Below are positions 33,627-42,124 of a DNA stretch of 64,000 nt, in pieces. Below the pieces are notes generated by a model, which was not told where the DNA came from, made no database searches, and saw nothing but the letters and a program-made list of their open reading frames with translations. Within the stretch, counting starts at the first letter, position 1, and each line of letters opens with the position of its first letter. Made by a program: the position numbers and the translations under genes. This DNA comes from RGIG3102 sp964369975 (GTDB lineage: Bacteria > Bacillota > Clostridia > Oscillospirales > Ruminococcaceae), in contig CAYJFZ010000006.1 of the NCBI GenBank assembly GCA_964369975.1, positions 40,288 through 104,287 of the forward strand, written 5' to 3'.

Positions 33627-33636
33627 GGAGGCGTAT

Positions 33637-34158
33637 ATGAAGCAGTGCATAATTTGCAAAAATCCTATTGATGACAGCGAAATAAAATGTGCTAAATGTA
33701 AAGCAGGTGCAAAAGTTAATATTTATGAATTTGAAAGACAAGATTATGATCCCAGAAAAAAAATAAAGCATAATAAAACACAGCCTGCACAAAATCCGCT
33801 TAATACGCCTGCTCCCAATAGCTTAAAACTTATGATTATAGCAGTAAGTGAAATAATCATAGCCTTTTTAGCATTTTTCTTTTTAGCAGGTACGAATGTA
33901 TTATTTTTTATGGGTGATTGGGTAATAACTGCGTTGTTAGTAATACTGATTATTATAATGGTGAGAGGTCTTTTAAAAAATAAACAAATTTTATCAACCT
34001 CTTTAAAAGCAATGACCATGGTAATGTTTATATCAATGCTAATGGCATTATTATCAGATATTCCAATGTTTATAATAGCAGATAACGGGACTATATTTAT
34101 TGTATATTCAATTTTTATAATAGTGGCAAGCGCAATATCAAAAAATTTAAGGACTTAA
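33637..34158 (+). CDS. Zinc-ribbon membrane protein, unknown
   Basis: A 173-residue protein with an N-terminal zinc ribbon CIICKNPIDDSEIKCAKC (residues 4-21), a polar linker to about residue 60 and four membrane segments in the rest. Such cytoplasmic zinc ribbons on membrane proteins are frequent in Firmicutes and have no defined role. GGAGG precedes the ATG and it follows mgsA by ten bases, so it closes the lipoprotein-deoC-mgsA operon. Function unknown. Confidence 0.7.
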   Translation: MKQCIICKNPIDDSEIKCAKCKAGAKVNIYEFERQDYDPRKKIKHNKTQPAQNPLNTPAPNSLKLMIIAVSEIIIAFLAFFFLAGTNVLFFMGDWVITALLVILIIIMVRGLLKNKQILSTSLKAMTMVMFISMLMALLSDIPMFIIADNGTIFIVYSIFIIVASAISKNLRT

Positions 34159-34234
34159 AAATATATAAATTTTAAATTAAAGTATGTGATAAAAAATTTA
34201 GTTTAATATTAAAGTTTGTTTGAGTAAGAATAAT

Positions 34235-34268
34235 AAAATACCAGTAGCTACTGCTACTGGTATTTTTT
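34235..34268 (+). terminator. Intrinsic terminator of the deoC-mgsA operon
   Basis: Perfect 14-bp arms (core TACCAGTAGC / GCTACTGGTA) around TACT followed by T6. Confidence 0.88.
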
Positions 34269-34322
34269 AAATCTATTTATTGAGTTAGTTTTTATTCAAA
34301 AAAGTCTTAAAATAATAACAAC

Positions 34323-34351
34323 TTGATTTTAGTACATATAAATGCTATAAT
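34323..34351 (+). promoter_or_regulatory. Promoter of the sdpR-sdpI-like operon
   Basis: TTGATT, 17 bases, TATAAT with a TGC extended -10. Confidence 0.7.
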
Positions 34352-34382
34352 TTGATTGATATCTAATTAATGGAGGGCGATT

Positions 34383-34679
34383 ATGGGATTTCAAAATAGC
34401 TTTAAAGCCTTATCAAGTCCTGTCAGGCGAGAAATATTAAATATTTTAAAAGATGGCGAAAAAAATGCAGGCCAGCTAAGTGAAAAATTTAATATGACAG
34501 ATGCGACTATCTCACATCACTTATCAATATTAAAGCAAGCAGATTTAGTAAGAGATGAAAAAAGAGGAAAATACATATACTATGAATTAAATATGAGCGT
34601 AATACAAGAAATTTTTCTTTATTTTAAAGATTTTGAAAAGATAGGTGAAGATGAAGAAACTGACAATAAGGCCAAATGA
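34383..34679 (+). CDS. ArsR-type autorepressor, SdpR-like
   Basis: A 98-residue winged-helix protein: FKALSSPVRREILNILKDGEKNAGQLSEKF, recognition helix TDATISHHLSILKQADLV and wing DEKRGKYIYYEL. It lacks the cysteine metal site of ArsR/CadC and matches the SdpR subgroup, which represses its own operon and is neutralised when the partner SdpI membrane protein captures it. GGAGG precedes the ATG. The end overlaps the SdpI-like gene by 29 bases. It is one of only two genes here with a TGA stop. Confidence 0.85.
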   Translation: MGFQNSFKALSSPVRREILNILKDGEKNAGQLSEKFNMTDATISHHLSILKQADLVRDEKRGKYIYYELNMSVIQEIFLYFKDFEKIGEDEETDNKAK

Positions 34680-35274
34680 TTTAATTTTTTTATTAGCTTC
34701 ATTTATTCCTTTATTTATTGTGAGTATATTTTTTGATACTTTACCTAAAGAAATAGTAATGAATGTAAGCTTTGATGGAAGCTACACATATAGTAATAAA
34801 AATAATTTATTTTTAATTAGCTTAATATTGCCGATAGCTATAGTATATATCAATAAGTATACTAAAGATGAAAATGGCAGTTACAAAACAATTTTTAAAA
34901 TAACAACTTGTATTTTAGTAATATTTATGACTTCTTTAGTTATTTTGCAAGCAATGTATCCTGATAAAATAAATTTAAGCAAAATAATGAGCGTAGCAGT
35001 TAATGCGTTAGTGATGGTTATTGCAAACTATATACCTAAAATAAGGCATAACTCAATATTTGCCTTTAAAACTAAGGCTATATTAAAAGATAAGGATACC
35101 TTTAATAAGATACATAGACTATATGCAAAACTGATGTTTTTTAGCGGGTTTATAAATCTTATTCTATCTTTTTTACTAAGCTCTGAAATTTTGTTTTATA
35201 TAATGATAGTATCGTATACTACTGTATTTATTTATATATACTTTTACAATTTCATACATAAAAATAGGTGCTAA
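34651..35274 (+). CDS. SdpI/DUF1648 family membrane protein
   Basis: About 207 residues with six membrane segments. The first helix and following loop (LPKEIVMNVSFDG near residue 31) fit DUF1648, and NSIFAFKTKAILKDKDTFNKIHRLYAK near 130 is the SdpI signature. SdpI of Bacillus gives immunity to the SDP toxin and senses it by tethering SdpR. No toxin gene (sdpC) is nearby, so a general envelope-stress role is as likely. AGGTG is only three bases from the chosen ATG; a GTG two codons earlier is the alternative. Its stop codon lies in the terminator loop. Confidence 0.8.
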   Translation: MKKLTIRPNDLIFLLASFIPLFIVSIFFDTLPKEIVMNVSFDGSYTYSNKNNLFLISLILPIAIVYINKYTKDENGSYKTIFKITTCILVIFMTSLVILQAMYPDKINLSKIMSVAVNALVMVIANYIPKIRHNSIFAFKTKAILKDKDTFNKIHRLYAKLMFFSGFINLILSFLLSSEILFYIMIVSYTTVFIYIYFYNFIHKNRC

Positions 35275-35288
35275 CAGCACCTATTTTT
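35260..35288. terminator. Bidirectional terminator overlapping the SdpI-like stop codon
   Basis: Thirteen-base arms AAAAATAGGTGCT / AGCACCTATTTTT around AAC; the TAA stop is formed at the stem-loop junction. Serves both convergent genes. Confidence 0.85.
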
Positions 35289-35306
35289 TATTATAGCATA
35301 AATAGT

Positions 35307-35948
35307 TTAAAATTCTTTATTTTCAATAAATTTAACAGATACAGAATATGAAATAAAAAAGCTAATAATTACAAAGCCTATTGCAAAGCCAATAAGGCTA
35401 AAGGTATTTGCATTTAAAACAAAGTTTGCAATATTTAATATAAATTCAGGTGTGTTTTCAAAAGTGAATAGCCCTATAAAAGCAAAAACAGCAAAGAATA
35501 TTACCATAATTAAATACCTTGATTTTTCAACACTAAATTTTATAATCAATGGCAAAGTAAGGTTAAGAACCGTAGTTAGGCTAACTACTGCTAATAAACT
35601 ACTCATTAAAAATTCTATAAAATCAATGTTAATAGCAAAAGCTAAAATTAAAGCGATGATACAAGAAAAGGATACAAAAATTAAATAAAGGGTATATTTA
35701 GAGGCGACTATAGCCTTTTTAGTTACTGGCATAGTTAAAGCAAGGGTTTGAAAATTTGTCATATCATCATAGGAAAAGCTTGATAATGTTAGGATGTAAG
35801 TAAGTATTAAGCAGTAACTAAAAATCCCTATAACCGAGCTTTGAGCATCAGAATAAACTGAAAATCCAGAATACAAAACTAAAAAAATTGCATAAAATTT
35901 TAAATTCTTTGATAAAATCAATAAATCTTTTATAATTAAACCTTTCAT
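35307..35948 (-). CDS. ABC-2 type transporter permease
   Basis: A 213-residue protein with six membrane segments starting MKGLIIKDLLILSKNLKFY, the typical opening of Firmicutes ABC-2 permeases of the YtrC/YhcI type. It forms a membrane pore with the ATPase encoded two bases upstream; together with a YtrA-type GntR regulator this matches small exporters induced by cell-wall antibiotics or bacteriocins. AGGAGG precedes the ATG. The substrate is not readable. Confidence 0.85.
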   Translation of the reverse strand: MKGLIIKDLLILSKNLKFYAIFLVLYSGFSVYSDAQSSVIGIFSYCLILTYILTLSSFSYDDMTNFQTLALTMPVTKKAIVASKYTLYLIFVSFSCIIALILAFAINIDFIEFLMSSLLAVVSLTTVLNLTLPLIIKFSVEKSRYLIMVIFFAVFAFIGLFTFENTPEFILNIANFVLNANTFSLIGFAIGFVIISFFISYSVSVKFIENKEF

Positions 35949-35950
35949 AA

Positions 35951-36796
35951 CTACACCTCCTGTGATGCAAAAATCATAATATCTTCTAAAGTAGTGCTAT
36001 CAAGGGCAAGATTTTTACTTACTATAGATTTTATCACTAAACTGCGAGTAGAAAATTGGTTTTCTTTTGTTTTTATAATAGCTGACTTATCAATACTTTT
36101 TAAATCTTCTTTAGAGCAAGTTAAAAGAGCATATTCATCTAATAAGACATCTTTTTCTTTTGAGAGAATTATTTGCCCATTATCTATAAAAGTAATGTAA
36201 TCGCAGATTTTTTCTAAATCAGATAAAATATGAGAAGACACTAAAATACTTTTTTCTTCATCTTGTATATAATCTAAAAATATATCTAAAATTTCCTCTC
36301 TTACTATTGGGTCAAGTCCGCTTGTGGCCTCGTCTAAAATAAGTAACTTGGAATTATGAGATAAAGCGCAGGCTATGCTGAGTTTTGTTTTCATACCTTT
36401 TGAAAAACTCTTTATTTCTTTTTTTAGGGGTAAATTAAATTTTTGCATAAAGCTAAAAAATTTATCGCTATCCCAAGTTTTATATATATTTTTAAAAACA
36501 GCATTCACGCCATTTGCAGTTAAATAATCTGTAAAACTACTACTATCTAAAACAACGCCGATACTTTCTTTTATCTGTGTATTAGAAAAACTATCTATTT
36601 CTTTATCAAAAACTTTAATTTCGCCACTGTCTTTATTTAATAAGCCTAAAATTAATTTTATTGCAGTAGTTTTTCCTGCACCATTTCTTCCAATAAAGCC
36701 TACTATACTGCCACAAGGCACATTAAAACTTACATCATTTAGCATAAAGCCATCAAAGGTTTTTGTTAAATTTTTAATTTCAATTGCATTTTTCAT
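35951..36796 (-). CDS. ABC transporter ATP-binding protein
   Basis: A 281-residue ATPase with Walker A GFIGRNGAGKTTAIK near residue 33, signature FSKGMKTKLSIACAL near 130, Walker B LLILDEATSGLDP near 150 and the H-loop SSHILSDLEKI near 183. The ~60-residue C-terminal extension is usual for drug-type ABC-2 exporters. GGAG lies in the stop region of the GntR gene, two bases away, so regulator, ATPase and permease are one transcript. Confidence 0.93.
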   Translation of the reverse strand: MKNAIEIKNLTKTFDGFMLNDVSFNVPCGSIVGFIGRNGAGKTTAIKLILGLLNKDSGEIKVFDKEIDSFSNTQIKESIGVVLDSSSFTDYLTANGVNAVFKNIYKTWDSDKFFSFMQKFNLPLKKEIKSFSKGMKTKLSIACALSHNSKLLILDEATSGLDPIVREEILDIFLDYIQDEEKSILVSSHILSDLEKICDYITFIDNGQIILSKEKDVLLDEYALLTCSKEDLKSIDKSAIIKTKENQFSTRSLVIKSIVSKNLALDSTTLEDIMIFASQEV

Positions 36797-36798
36797 AA

Positions 36799-37173
36799 TT
36801 AATCTCCTTTATAAATTATCTTAAACATTTCTAATACTTCATCAAAACTTAAATCGCACGAGTGAGAAAGAGGGATTATTTCTTCAATTAGCTTTTCTAT
36901 TTGCTTTAAGTTTTCTTCTTTTATTAATTCTAAATTCGTACTTGCGACAAAACTACCAACTCCTGTTTTAGAAAAAATAAAGCCATCATGCTCTAATTCT
37001 TCATAAGCTCGTTTAGTAGTGATAACGCTTATTCGTAATTCTTTAGCTAAAATTCGCATAGAAGGTAGGCTATCGCCTTCCTTTAAATCGCCTTTAATTA
37101 TTTGATTTTTAATTTGTGAATAAATTTGTTCGTATATTGGAGTGTTAATAGAATTACTGATAATAATATTCAT
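36799..37173 (-). CDS. GntR family regulator, YtrA subfamily
   Basis: A 124-residue protein: GntR winged helix at residues 10-75 (PIYEQIYSQIKNQIIKGDLKEGD and LAKELRISVITTKRAYEELE) plus a short ~45-residue C-terminal dimerisation tail instead of a ligand domain, which defines YtrA. These proteins repress the ABC operon they head. GAGAGG precedes the ATG. An inverted repeat overlaps the -10 of its perfect promoter, consistent with autoregulation. Confidence 0.9.
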   Translation of the reverse strand: MNIIISNSINTPIYEQIYSQIKNQIIKGDLKEGDSLPSMRILAKELRISVITTKRAYEELEHDGFIFSKTGVGSFVASTNLELIKEENLKQIEKLIEEIIPLSHSCDLSFDEVLEMFKIIYKGD

Positions 37174-37188
37174 AAATACTACCTCTCT

Positions 37189-37217
37189 ATATTGTATATG
37201 CTCATTATATACAATAT
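37189..37217. promoter_or_regulatory. Candidate GntR operator over the -10
   Basis: Ten-base perfect arms ATATTGTATA / TATACAATAT separated by nine bases, overlapping the -10 and the expected start of transcription of the gntR-ABC operon. Confidence 0.55.
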
Positions 37218-37232
37218 ATTTAATTTTGTCAA
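37204..37232 (-). promoter_or_regulatory. Perfect consensus promoter of the gntR-ABC operon
   Basis: TTGACA (37232-37227), 17 bases, TATAAT (37209-37204) on the minus strand. A full consensus under repression explains the need for the palindrome. Confidence 0.88.
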
Positions 37233-37285
37233 GCGTTGTTATTAATTTATCAATAATTTTTTTTCAATATATACATTAAAAAAGC

Positions 37286-37314
37286 TTGTTATTTACTTGA
37301 TATTATGTTAAAAT
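37286..37314 (+). promoter_or_regulatory. Promoter of the chemoreceptor-like gene
   Basis: TTGTTA, 17 bases, TAAAAT, followed 38 bases later by the start codon. Confidence 0.5.
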
Positions 37315-37352
37315 TATCAAAGAAATAAGCAATTTATAATGGAGATGGATAT

Positions 37353-38696
37353 ATGAATAATCAAACAGTAATTGAAAAGCAAAAACTAATTAAAACAAAT
37401 CAATTAGTTCTTTTGTTTGGTAGTAGTAGTTATGGTTTGCTATATTTTTTTAGTGGTGATGTATTAAATGGTATAGGTATATTAATTTCAACTTTTTTAG
37501 TAGTGGCTATTACAAACTATACAAATAAAAAAATAAGTGAAGATTTAACAGTGTATATTTTAACTTTTTCTCAGTATACACTCATAGTTTTCTTTGTATT
37601 TATTACTTTTGAAGTAGGTGGGGGTATAACGCTAATTGCAGCAGCGATAGCGATGAACTGCTTATATTACAACAAAAAGATAATAATATCGCAATGGGTA
37701 ATTTCAAACATCCTTTTAATAGGTGCGATGGCATTCGGCGATGTCTTTTATAGTAATTTATCATTCTCATTTATATTAAGAAGCATTTTAGGCTTTAACT
37801 TTTCGATTTTATTTTTGTTTATGTTAGTAAGATGGGGAATAGACTCCTTAAATAGCACTATAGAAAAAGAGAGAAAAGCAGAAAGCTTAGTAGAAGAAGT
37901 CAACTTAAGAATGCAAGAAAATAAAGAGTACCTTGATAATCAAGAGGTAGTTTTTAGTGAAATAAAAGCAAGATCAAACAATTTAAATAAAACAAGTGAG
38001 GACATGCTTTTAATAGCAAGTAATTTAAGCCAAACTTCACAGCAACAAGCAGATATTTTAGAAAATTTATCACACCAAAGCGAAAAAATAGCAAGCGATA
38101 TAAAACAAACCCAAGAAAAAGCGGCAGCTTCAAAAGATATAGCTAATGAAGGCGCTCAAAAGCTAACAATGAATAATGAAACTATGCAATTGATAGTTAA
38201 AACTATTTTGGATATTGAAACTCAAAGTGAAAGAATAGTTGATATAATTAAGAATATCGAAAGCATAGCTTTTCAAACAAATATATTAGCCTTAAACGCC
38301 TCTATTGAAGCAGCAAGGGCAGGTAGTGCTGGCAAAGGCTTTGCTGTAGTAGCTGATGAAGTAAGAAATTTATCACTAAAAAGCTCAGAAGCTGCACAAG
38401 ATAGTGAATTATTAATTAATAGCTCAATAAGTAGCGTTAAACAAGGTGTAAAACTTATAAAGCAAGCAGCAGTTGATATGAATGAAGTTATAGAATCTTC
38501 AAGTCTTGTAGCCAGCCAAGCTGAAACTATTAGCGAAGTTATGTTAGAACAAGTTAAAAATGTAAATAGTATTTTAGAAAAAATACAAGAAGTAACACAA
38601 GGCGTGCAAAACACTTCTAAGACAGCGATAGAAAGCAATAATTTAGCAAACGAAGTAACTAAAGAAATTCACTACATTAATACAGCAATAAAATAG
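37353..38696 (+). CDS. Methyl-accepting chemotaxis-like transducer
   Basis: A 447-residue protein with six membrane segments in the first ~170 residues and no sizeable outside domain, then a coiled-coil signalling domain. The hairpin tip reads ESIAFQTNILALNASIEAARAGSAGKGFAVVADEVRNLS near residues 305-345, the conserved CheA/CheW contact. There is no HAMP domain, and the membrane module resembles a MASE-type sensor. AATGGAG precedes the ATG. A diguanylate cyclase gene follows after 19 bases, so both may share a signal. No che or flagellar genes are visible. Confidence 0.88.
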   Translation: MNNQTVIEKQKLIKTNQLVLLFGSSSYGLLYFFSGDVLNGIGILISTFLVVAITNYTNKKISEDLTVYILTFSQYTLIVFFVFITFEVGGGITLIAAAIAMNCLYYNKKIIISQWVISNILLIGAMAFGDVFYSNLSFSFILRSILGFNFSILFLFMLVRWGIDSLNSTIEKERKAESLVEEVNLRMQENKEYLDNQEVVFSEIKARSNNLNKTSEDMLLIASNLSQTSQQQADILENLSHQSEKIASDIKQTQEKAAASKDIANEGAQKLTMNNETMQLIVKTILDIETQSERIVDIIKNIESIAFQTNILALNASIEAARAGSAGKGFAVVADEVRNLSLKSSEAAQDSELLINSSISSVKQGVKLIKQAAVDMNEVIESSSLVASQAETISEVMLEQVKNVNSILEKIQEVTQGVQNTSKTAIESNNLANEVTKEIHYINTAIK

Positions 38697-38715
38697 ATAT
38701 TCTAAAGGAGTAGTT

Positions 38716-39900
38716 ATGTCAGTTGATAAAGGTAGCTCAAAAAAAATCAATTTAATGAACATTAATGGCTATGAAAATTTATCCAAGGAGCAAAAAAGCG
38801 ATTTATTAAATTTTCAAAACCAATTCTTTGTTATGGAAAATTATATTGAAAAACTAAATGAGTATATAGAAAATTTATCAAATGGTCATTTAATTAATGA
38901 AAGCGAAGATAAGTATGACTTTAAAGAAGCTGATAAATTAAGAGATAATTTAATTGACTTATCAGAAAAGTTTAAAAGCATATCAAAAGGCGATTATAGC
39001 CAAAGTACAAACTTTAAGTATGAGATAAATAATTATTTTGATGATATGATAACTCACTTAATTGTCAATAAATTCAAATTTGAAACTCAGTCGAGTATGC
39101 TCTCAAAAAACATGGAGCTTATGAGATATATACTTAGTGGTATTGATGATTGGATTATTATAATAACAAAGGAAACGAATGAAGTTATCTATGTTAATGA
39201 TAAAGCAAAATTAGAATTTTATAATCCAGAAGAAAAGATATTTTTATATGAAGAAGATGAAATCTTATTTAATATATTAATGAATAAAAACTATATTTAT
39301 GATGAAAACTCAAGTTTTACTTATAAGTATGAGACAACAGGAAAGTATCTTAGTATAAAATCTTTCTTTATCACTTGGGAAGAAACTCCTGCGTATATTT
39401 ACTATATGGCAAATGTTACTGCTGAAAAAGAAACAGAAGTATATGCCTTTAAAGATGCTCTTACAAATCTTTATAATAGAAGATATTTTATGCTAACGCT
39501 TGAGCATTTAATCAATACAAAAACAGACTTTTCACTATGTATGATAGACTTAGATGGGCTAAAGTATGTTAATGATAATTTAGGCCATAATGAGGGCGAT
39601 AATTATATTAATACAGTAGCTGATGAATTAAGAAAAATCACTCGCTCATCTGATGTAATATCAAGGATAGGTGGCGATGAGATGTCAATACTATTCACAA
39701 AATGTGAAGAAAATATTGTATTAGATAAAATGAAAGACTTTGATAAGGCTTTAGAAACTTTGTCAACAGAATACAAAATGGGCGCAAGCTATGGAGTGAT
39801 AAGAGTTAAAGAAGATAATAGATTATCAAAAGAAGAAATTATCCAATTAGCCGATGATAAAATGTATGAATTAAAAAGACAAAGAAAACAAAAAAGATAA
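38716..39900 (+). CDS. Diguanylate cyclase with GGDEM active site
   Basis: A 394-residue soluble protein: a charged coiled region (1-120), a PAS-like domain (about 125-235; WIIIITKETNEVIYVNDKA) and a C-terminal GGDEF domain (240-390). The signature is GGDEM, with Phe changed to Met, near residue 319; the metal-binding Asp of MIDLDGLKYVNDNLGHNEGDNYI is present and an inhibitory-site RSSD lies five residues before GGDEM. Activity is therefore likely. AAAGGAG precedes the ATG. It is the second gene after the chemoreceptor-like protein. Confidence 0.88.
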   Translation: MSVDKGSSKKINLMNINGYENLSKEQKSDLLNFQNQFFVMENYIEKLNEYIENLSNGHLINESEDKYDFKEADKLRDNLIDLSEKFKSISKGDYSQSTNFKYEINNYFDDMITHLIVNKFKFETQSSMLSKNMELMRYILSGIDDWIIIITKETNEVIYVNDKAKLEFYNPEEKIFLYEEDEILFNILMNKNYIYDENSSFTYKYETTGKYLSIKSFFITWEETPAYIYYMANVTAEKETEVYAFKDALTNLYNRRYFMLTLEHLINTKTDFSLCMIDLDGLKYVNDNLGHNEGDNYINTVADELRKITRSSDVISRIGGDEMSILFTKCEENIVLDKMKDFDKALETLSTEYKMGASYGVIRVKEDNRLSKEEIIQLADDKMYELKRQRKQKR

Positions 39901-39923
39901 AAATTTAATTTATAATATAAAAA

Positions 39924-39957
39924 CAAAAAAACAATGTGAATTTCACATTGTTTTTTT
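39924..39957. terminator. Bidirectional intrinsic terminator
   Basis: Stem ACAATGTG / CACATTGT with outer A-T pairs and T7, between the convergent cyclase and tex genes. Confidence 0.85.
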
Positions 39958-39969
39958 AATATGATTTTA

Positions 39970-42123
39970 TTAATCTACTTTTTTAACAGGTGGCTTCATA
40001 GTTAGAGAAATTCTCTTTTTAGCTATATCAACGCCTAAAACCCAAACATCTACAATATCGCCCACTTTCACTATTTCAGATGGATGCTTTATGAATTTAT
40101 TACTAATTTGGCTTAGATGAACAAGGCCGTCTTGATGAACGCCTATGTCAACAAAGGCACCAAAATCAATAACATTTCTAACTGTACCTTTTATTTGCAT
40201 ACCTTCTTTTAAGTCTTTCATATCCATAACATCGCTTCTTAAAAGAACGCTTGGCAACTCATCACGCATATCTCTGCCTGGCTTTGTAAGCTCTTTTATT
40301 ATATCTTTTAATGTAGGAACACCAACATCTAAACTTTTGCTTAATTCAGTATAGCCTATTTCGCTTGCTGTTTTTTCTAAAGATGATAGTTTTTCACTGC
40401 CTATATCATCTATATTAAAATCTAAACTTTCAAGTAGTTGTTTTGCTACTGCATAGCTTTCAGGGTGAACACTACTTTGGTCTAACTTGTTTTTAGCAAA
40501 AGGTATTCTTAAAAATCCAGCAGAAAGCATAAAGGCACGAGGCCCGAGTTTTGCAACTTTTAATAATTGGTTTTTAGATTTGAATTCTCCGTTTTCTTCT
40601 CTGTAAGAGACTATGTTTTTTGCTATTGATTTATTTAAGCCGGATACTCTTTCTAATAATTGTGCAGAGGCCATATTTAAATCAACACCTACTGTATTAA
40701 CGCAGTATTCTACAACACCATCAAGGCTTTCTTCCATTCTTTGCTTTGGCATATCATGTTGATACTGGCCAACGCCTATAGATTTTGGGTCGATTTTTAC
40801 AAGTTCTGCTAATGGGTCTTGTAGTCTTCTTGCTATTGAAATAGCACTTCTTACTGAAACATCGTATTGAGGGAATTCGTTTGCTGCAAGTTTTGAAGCT
40901 GAGTAAATTGAAGCTCCTGCTTCGCTAACAACAGCATAGCTAATTTCTTTATCTATTTCTTTTAATAATTCAGCTGTAAAGATTTCGGTTTCTTTAGTAG
41001 CAGTACCATTGCCTATAGAAATTATATCTACATCATGCTTTTTAATTAATTGCTTAAGCATAGTTTTTGCCTTTTGCTTATCGTGGATGTCTAATGTCAT
41101 ATAAACAACACCTGTATCAAGCACCTTGCCTGTGTTATCAACAACGGCTACTTTACAGCCTGTCCTATAGCCAGGGTCAAGAGCAAGGCAGGTTTTGTCT
41201 TTGATAGGTGGGATTAATAATAATTGTTTTAAGTTATCAGAAAACACCTTTATAGCGCCTTCTGAAGCTATTTGAGTTAAATTATTCCTAATTTCATTTT
41301 CTAAACTTGGATGAATTAGTCTTTGATAAGAATCAGCTATAGCAAGTTTTAATGTGTTAGCACTCTCGCTTTGATTTTTTATGTATAGCTTTTCTATTTC
41401 ATTAATTACATTTTGAGTATCTAAGCTGATGCCCACTTTTAAAAAGCCGTCTTTTTCGCCCCTATTCATAGCTAAAATTCTATGAGAAGGAACTTTATTT
41501 ACAGCTTGCTCAAAAGCATAGTACTGTGTGTATACGCTTTCTTTTTCTTCATCGCCTTTTGAGAAAATTATACCTTGCGAATTGTATATTTTCTTTAAAT
41601 TAGTTCTAACTTTTGCATCATCAGAAACAGTCTCAGCTAAAATATCCATAGCACCTGCGATAGCTTCATCTATGTCTTTTACTTCTTCTGTTATATAATT
41701 TTCAGCTTCTTTTCTTACATCTAATTTAGCATCTTGCTCTAAGATTAATAAGGCTAAAGGCTCTAACCCCTTTGCTTTTGCAACAGAAGCCCTTGTTTTT
41801 CTCTTTGGTTTAAATGGGCGATAAATATCCTCAACTTCGCTTAATATCATAGCGTTATTAATACTAAGTAAAATTTCATCAGTCATTTTTTCTTGATCTG
41901 TTATTGAAGAAATTACCTCTAATTTTCTTTGCTCTAAATTTCTTAAATAAGTTAATCTGTCTGAAATGCTACGAATTACTTGATCGTCTAACTCGCCTGT
42001 TTTTTCTTTTCTATACCTTGCTATAAAAGGTATAGTTGCCCCCTCATCAAGTAAGGCGATAGTGTTTTCTACTTGGTGAGCTTTTAAAGAAAGCTCTTTT
42101 GAAATAATAGCTAAAATATCCAT
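39970..42123 (-). CDS. tex: Tex family RNA-binding transcription accessory protein
   Basis: The start chosen gives 717 residues beginning MDILAIISKELSLKAHQVE with AAGGA seven bases upstream; a longer frame from base 42198 would place 25 extra hydrophobic residues in front and overlap yfhO. Tex domains in order are the N-terminal helical part (ATIPFIARYRKEKTG), a YqgF-like nuclease fold (CLALDPGYRTGCKVAVVD near residue 320), helix-hairpin-helix elements (NTVGVDLNMASAQLLERVSGL) and a C-terminal S1 domain (GTVRNVIDFGAFVDIGVHQDGLVH). It binds RNA and influences transcription and translation. It closes the dus-yfbR-yfhO operon. Confidence 0.96.
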   Translation of the reverse strand: MDILAIISKELSLKAHQVENTIALLDEGATIPFIARYRKEKTGELDDQVIRSISDRLTYLRNLEQRKLEVISSITDQEKMTDEILLSINNAMILSEVEDIYRPFKPKRKTRASVAKAKGLEPLALLILEQDAKLDVRKEAENYITEEVKDIDEAIAGAMDILAETVSDDAKVRTNLKKIYNSQGIIFSKGDEEKESVYTQYYAFEQAVNKVPSHRILAMNRGEKDGFLKVGISLDTQNVINEIEKLYIKNQSESANTLKLAIADSYQRLIHPSLENEIRNNLTQIASEGAIKVFSDNLKQLLLIPPIKDKTCLALDPGYRTGCKVAVVDNTGKVLDTGVVYMTLDIHDKQKAKTMLKQLIKKHDVDIISIGNGTATKETEIFTAELLKEIDKEISYAVVSEAGASIYSASKLAANEFPQYDVSVRSAISIARRLQDPLAELVKIDPKSIGVGQYQHDMPKQRMEESLDGVVEYCVNTVGVDLNMASAQLLERVSGLNKSIAKNIVSYREENGEFKSKNQLLKVAKLGPRAFMLSAGFLRIPFAKNKLDQSSVHPESYAVAKQLLESLDFNIDDIGSEKLSSLEKTASEIGYTELSKSLDVGVPTLKDIIKELTKPGRDMRDELPSVLLRSDVMDMKDLKEGMQIKGTVRNVIDFGAFVDIGVHQDGLVHLSQISNKFIKHPSEIVKVGDIVDVWVLGVDIAKKRISLTMKPPVKKVD

Positions 42124-42124
42124 T

